A stretch of DNA of 64,000 nt from Taenia hydatigena (taxonomy: Eukaryota; Platyhelminthes; Cestoda; Cyclophyllidea; Taeniidae): positions 1-64,000 of the forward strand of contig JADWOT020001685.1 in NCBI GenBank assembly GCA_036345935.2. The letters run 5' to 3'. The position numbers and the translations under genes are program-made. Positions 62,111-64,000 of the stretch are shown here, piece after piece. Each line of letters opens with the position of its first letter. Position 1 is the first letter of the stretch. The notes beneath the pieces are model-generated. The model was not told the DNA's origin and made no database searches. It worked only from the letters and a program-made list of their open reading frames with translations.

Positions 62111-62649
62111 GGAAAGCGGGCCCTACTCTATAGGGTTCCTATCCCTATCTCTACCACCTGTGGCATATTGTAGCGGTGCGAAAGAAGTGCATATGCTACG
62201 GATGGGAGTATCTTTGACCTATCATAGCGGAAGGGCTAAGAACAATGTCCTCCTTCGGCATCTATCTTGATTCCGTGTTCTACAAGAAAGCTATTAACAA
62301 ATGGAGCGACACCAGCCGTGGACCAACTTGCGTAAGGAGACCGGTCTGCTAGCGTCCCTCAAAGGACGCACTGATAGCTGGCAGCACCTCTTATTTCCGA
62401 ACTTGGTTCCCAAGCCGAGCGAACACCCAGGTCAAATCAAACTGCCAGGAGAGATCATTGACTTCAGTGTTAAGCATCACCTCATTCGCGTCGAGTGCTG
62501 GCGACACGTACGGTTAGCTCGTGGGTGCTTCTTGCAGCATTGATTACGTTGTGATGACTAACGCGGAAGATCTACCATGGAGAGCGGCGTGGAAGACGCT
62601 TGAAAGAGAAGAGGAACAATGTAATACTTTGTTTGATTAAACTGCTGGT
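62111..62649. other. Spacer between two R6 copies, nothing recognised
   Basis: Holds a plus-strand frame of 80 codons (62301-62543) without known motifs, paired splice sites or a convincing start context. Confidence 0.35.
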
Positions 62650-62800
62650 TTTGGTGAGGGCATAGAGGTGGCCACATTGCCCTAGCCAGGTGCGCTGGTC
62701 TCCGAGCCATGCCAGCAAATTCAAGTCCCCCTGTCTGTAGACTAGGTATATTCCGCCCTGGTTTTTTGCCTTCAAGAGAGTCTCAAGACGCAAAGTAAGT
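62650..62800. repeat. Repeat R6, copy 3
   Basis: Direct repeat of 61930-62110 (GAGGTGGCCA, GAGCCATGCCAGCA, CCCTGTCTGT, TATATTCCGCCCTGG, GCCTTCAAGAGA). Confidence 0.65.
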
Positions 62801-63199
62801 GGTAAGGTTTAAATGATGTATAATGCTTCCATAATAGCATGCAACTTCTTGTAATCGCATATCAATTTTCAGTTAGCTTATTTTGAAGACAATCTGCATT
62901 TGGTTGAATACCATCGCGTAGATCAATTTCAGCAGCATTTACTAACATAAATTTGGCTGTGCGTTTTTGTGTATTGTTATGAATTTCGAAGACTAAAAGG
63001 TAATTACTCGGCAGTGGTTGTTCTAGTCCGGCAGTTTCAAGGTCATCGGCCGTGTTTAGTATGTCGTCCATAAACATGTTGGGTGCGTTGCGTGTTTTGA
63101 TTGTGGCGGCATTTCGGTTGGGTAAGTTCTGCTTGTTTAAGAATGAGTGAAGCTGCTTTGGTTTAAGCTTCAAGTGGAGTCACTGATGGCTAACCGGAC

Positions 63200-63440
63200 C
63201 CTAAGGCTGACAAGAATGTACGTATCTGTGGTGGTGTATCTAATGCACCCCAAGGGATTACTAAAAAGTGCCGGATTTGAATTGTGACTTCTCTCGTGCT
63301 CGCTACTCCAACCTAGAATTTGACGTGATCTGTGCTGTGCCTCACTGAATTCGTTGTGCATCCTTTTTCCAAAGTCTACTCACAAATGCAATGTGATAGT
63401 TGCTTTTTTAAATTGTTGCAGTAACCATGTCAGTGGTGTT
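63200..63440 (+). pseudogene. Broken copy of the 15.6-kb terminal exon (repeat R8, copy 2)
   Basis: Plus-strand DNA matches the minus strand of 15490-15740, starting with GATAAGAATGCACCTGTCTG in the intact copy against GACAAGAATGTACGTATCTG here. In the same register this copy hits in-frame stops. The match continues through the old stop-codon context (GAATTCGTTGTG) and beyond, so it is a DNA-level duplication of the exon plus downstream sequence and not just a conserved domain. Confidence 0.6.
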
Positions 63441-64000
63441 CGTCGTGCCCGTTGGGCGCAGACATAGCTGCTGTGCCTTCTCTTCTTATCCACTGACGAA
63501 CCGAATGTCATCTCCTGTAACTTCAGTAGACGCGATCGACACAAGCCTAAGCCGGGTTCGTAAAGACTGCTGCGACTGAGGCGTCAACGTGCAGCCTACT
63601 CTATCGTCTCACAGCGTGTCAATCCGCCACCTCGATTGACATCTTTTGTTACTGGTTGGATGTAGACCTCGGATCTTACGGCGTAAAATGGGAGTGAATG
63701 GACATAAGAAGTAGCACATTAGCAGTTTTTCTTTCGACTCGGCAAGTGTTAGGTGTTTTGTTGAGGCTGTGCCGCCTTGTTTGCATACCTTTGTGCCTCA
63801 AGCTTTTGTGCTTTTGCTGCTATTCGTTTATCAGTCATTATGAGTTGAAGCTGGATTTGTTTGTTGTCCCTTGCAGCTGTCCTATTCTGCAGCCACAGTG
63901 GCATACCCGACGCACTTACCGTAGAAGAAGCTCTACATCGTTCCCTCACAATCATCTTTTTTCTTATTTGCACAGTGGTCAAGGCTGACATCTTAGAATT
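63441..64000. other. Stretch without a supported gene (right window edge)
   Basis: Two antisense frames (63698-63988 plus, 63749-63991 minus) overlap completely. The minus one is basic and Gln/Ala-rich, but neither is supported. Confidence 0.35.

Noticed and set aside
1..64000. CRISPR arrays, bacterial operons, rRNA genes and a tapeworm spliced-leader gene
   Set aside because: None was seen. Gene structure is eukaryotic, and no spliced-leader-like sequence was found by eye.

Overview
This window looks like nuclear DNA of a multicellular eukaryote, most likely a parasitic flatworm and possibly a taeniid tapeworm. Coding sequence is sparse and split by GT-AG introns, intergenic DNA is long and full of decayed repeats, and there are no operons or bacterial signals. 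The tapeworm assignment is inference. It rests on a divergent HSP70 lacking the EEVD tail (this family is expanded in tapeworms), a compact secreted-protein gene with a TATA box close to its start codon, very short introns and short frame-neutral exons.

Three genes are well supported, all on the + strand. (1) The 3' end of a divergent cytosolic-type HSP70 lies at 2-487; the rest is outside the window. (2) An eleven-exon gene at 28830-31868 encodes a secreted or surface-anchored glycoprotein of about 306 residues. It has a TATA box, a signal peptide, six cysteines after it, three N-glycosylation sites, three short phase 1-1 exons near the end and two competing last exons. Its layout resembles the taeniid GP50 diagnostic-antigen family, which I cannot confirm by alignment. 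(3) A five-exon gene at 49003-50813, also with a TATA box, encodes a stand-alone nitrobindin/THAP4-C-type heme-binding beta-barrel of 176 residues with the proximal heme histidine kept. A fourth, minus-strand gene between about 15.6 and 19.6 kb is only partly resolved and its product is not recognised.

Most of the rest is repeat-derived. A long repeat family (R1, up to about 4.7 kb) occurs at 5490-10230, 35900-37270, 39050-43890 and 55740-59720. The last copy is interrupted by a 1.15-kb element (R4) whose other copy lies inverted at 23545-24770. Smaller families are R2 (25745/33290), R3 (21150/60360, inverted), R5 (22400/25035), R6 (24880, 61930, 62650), R7 (51830/59790) and R8 (15500/63200, inverted, containing an exon). 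A degenerate minisatellite of about 90 bp period fills 32225-32960, just downstream of the secreted-protein gene.

A near-identical 2.6-kb direct duplication (38040-40681 and 40683-43298) meets at the only N in the window. This is best read as overlapping contig ends or two haplotypes joined by the assembler, not as biology.

The genes do not form a pathway. The two complete genes share a promoter style, with a TATA box about 40-47 bases before the ATG and hence a very short leader.
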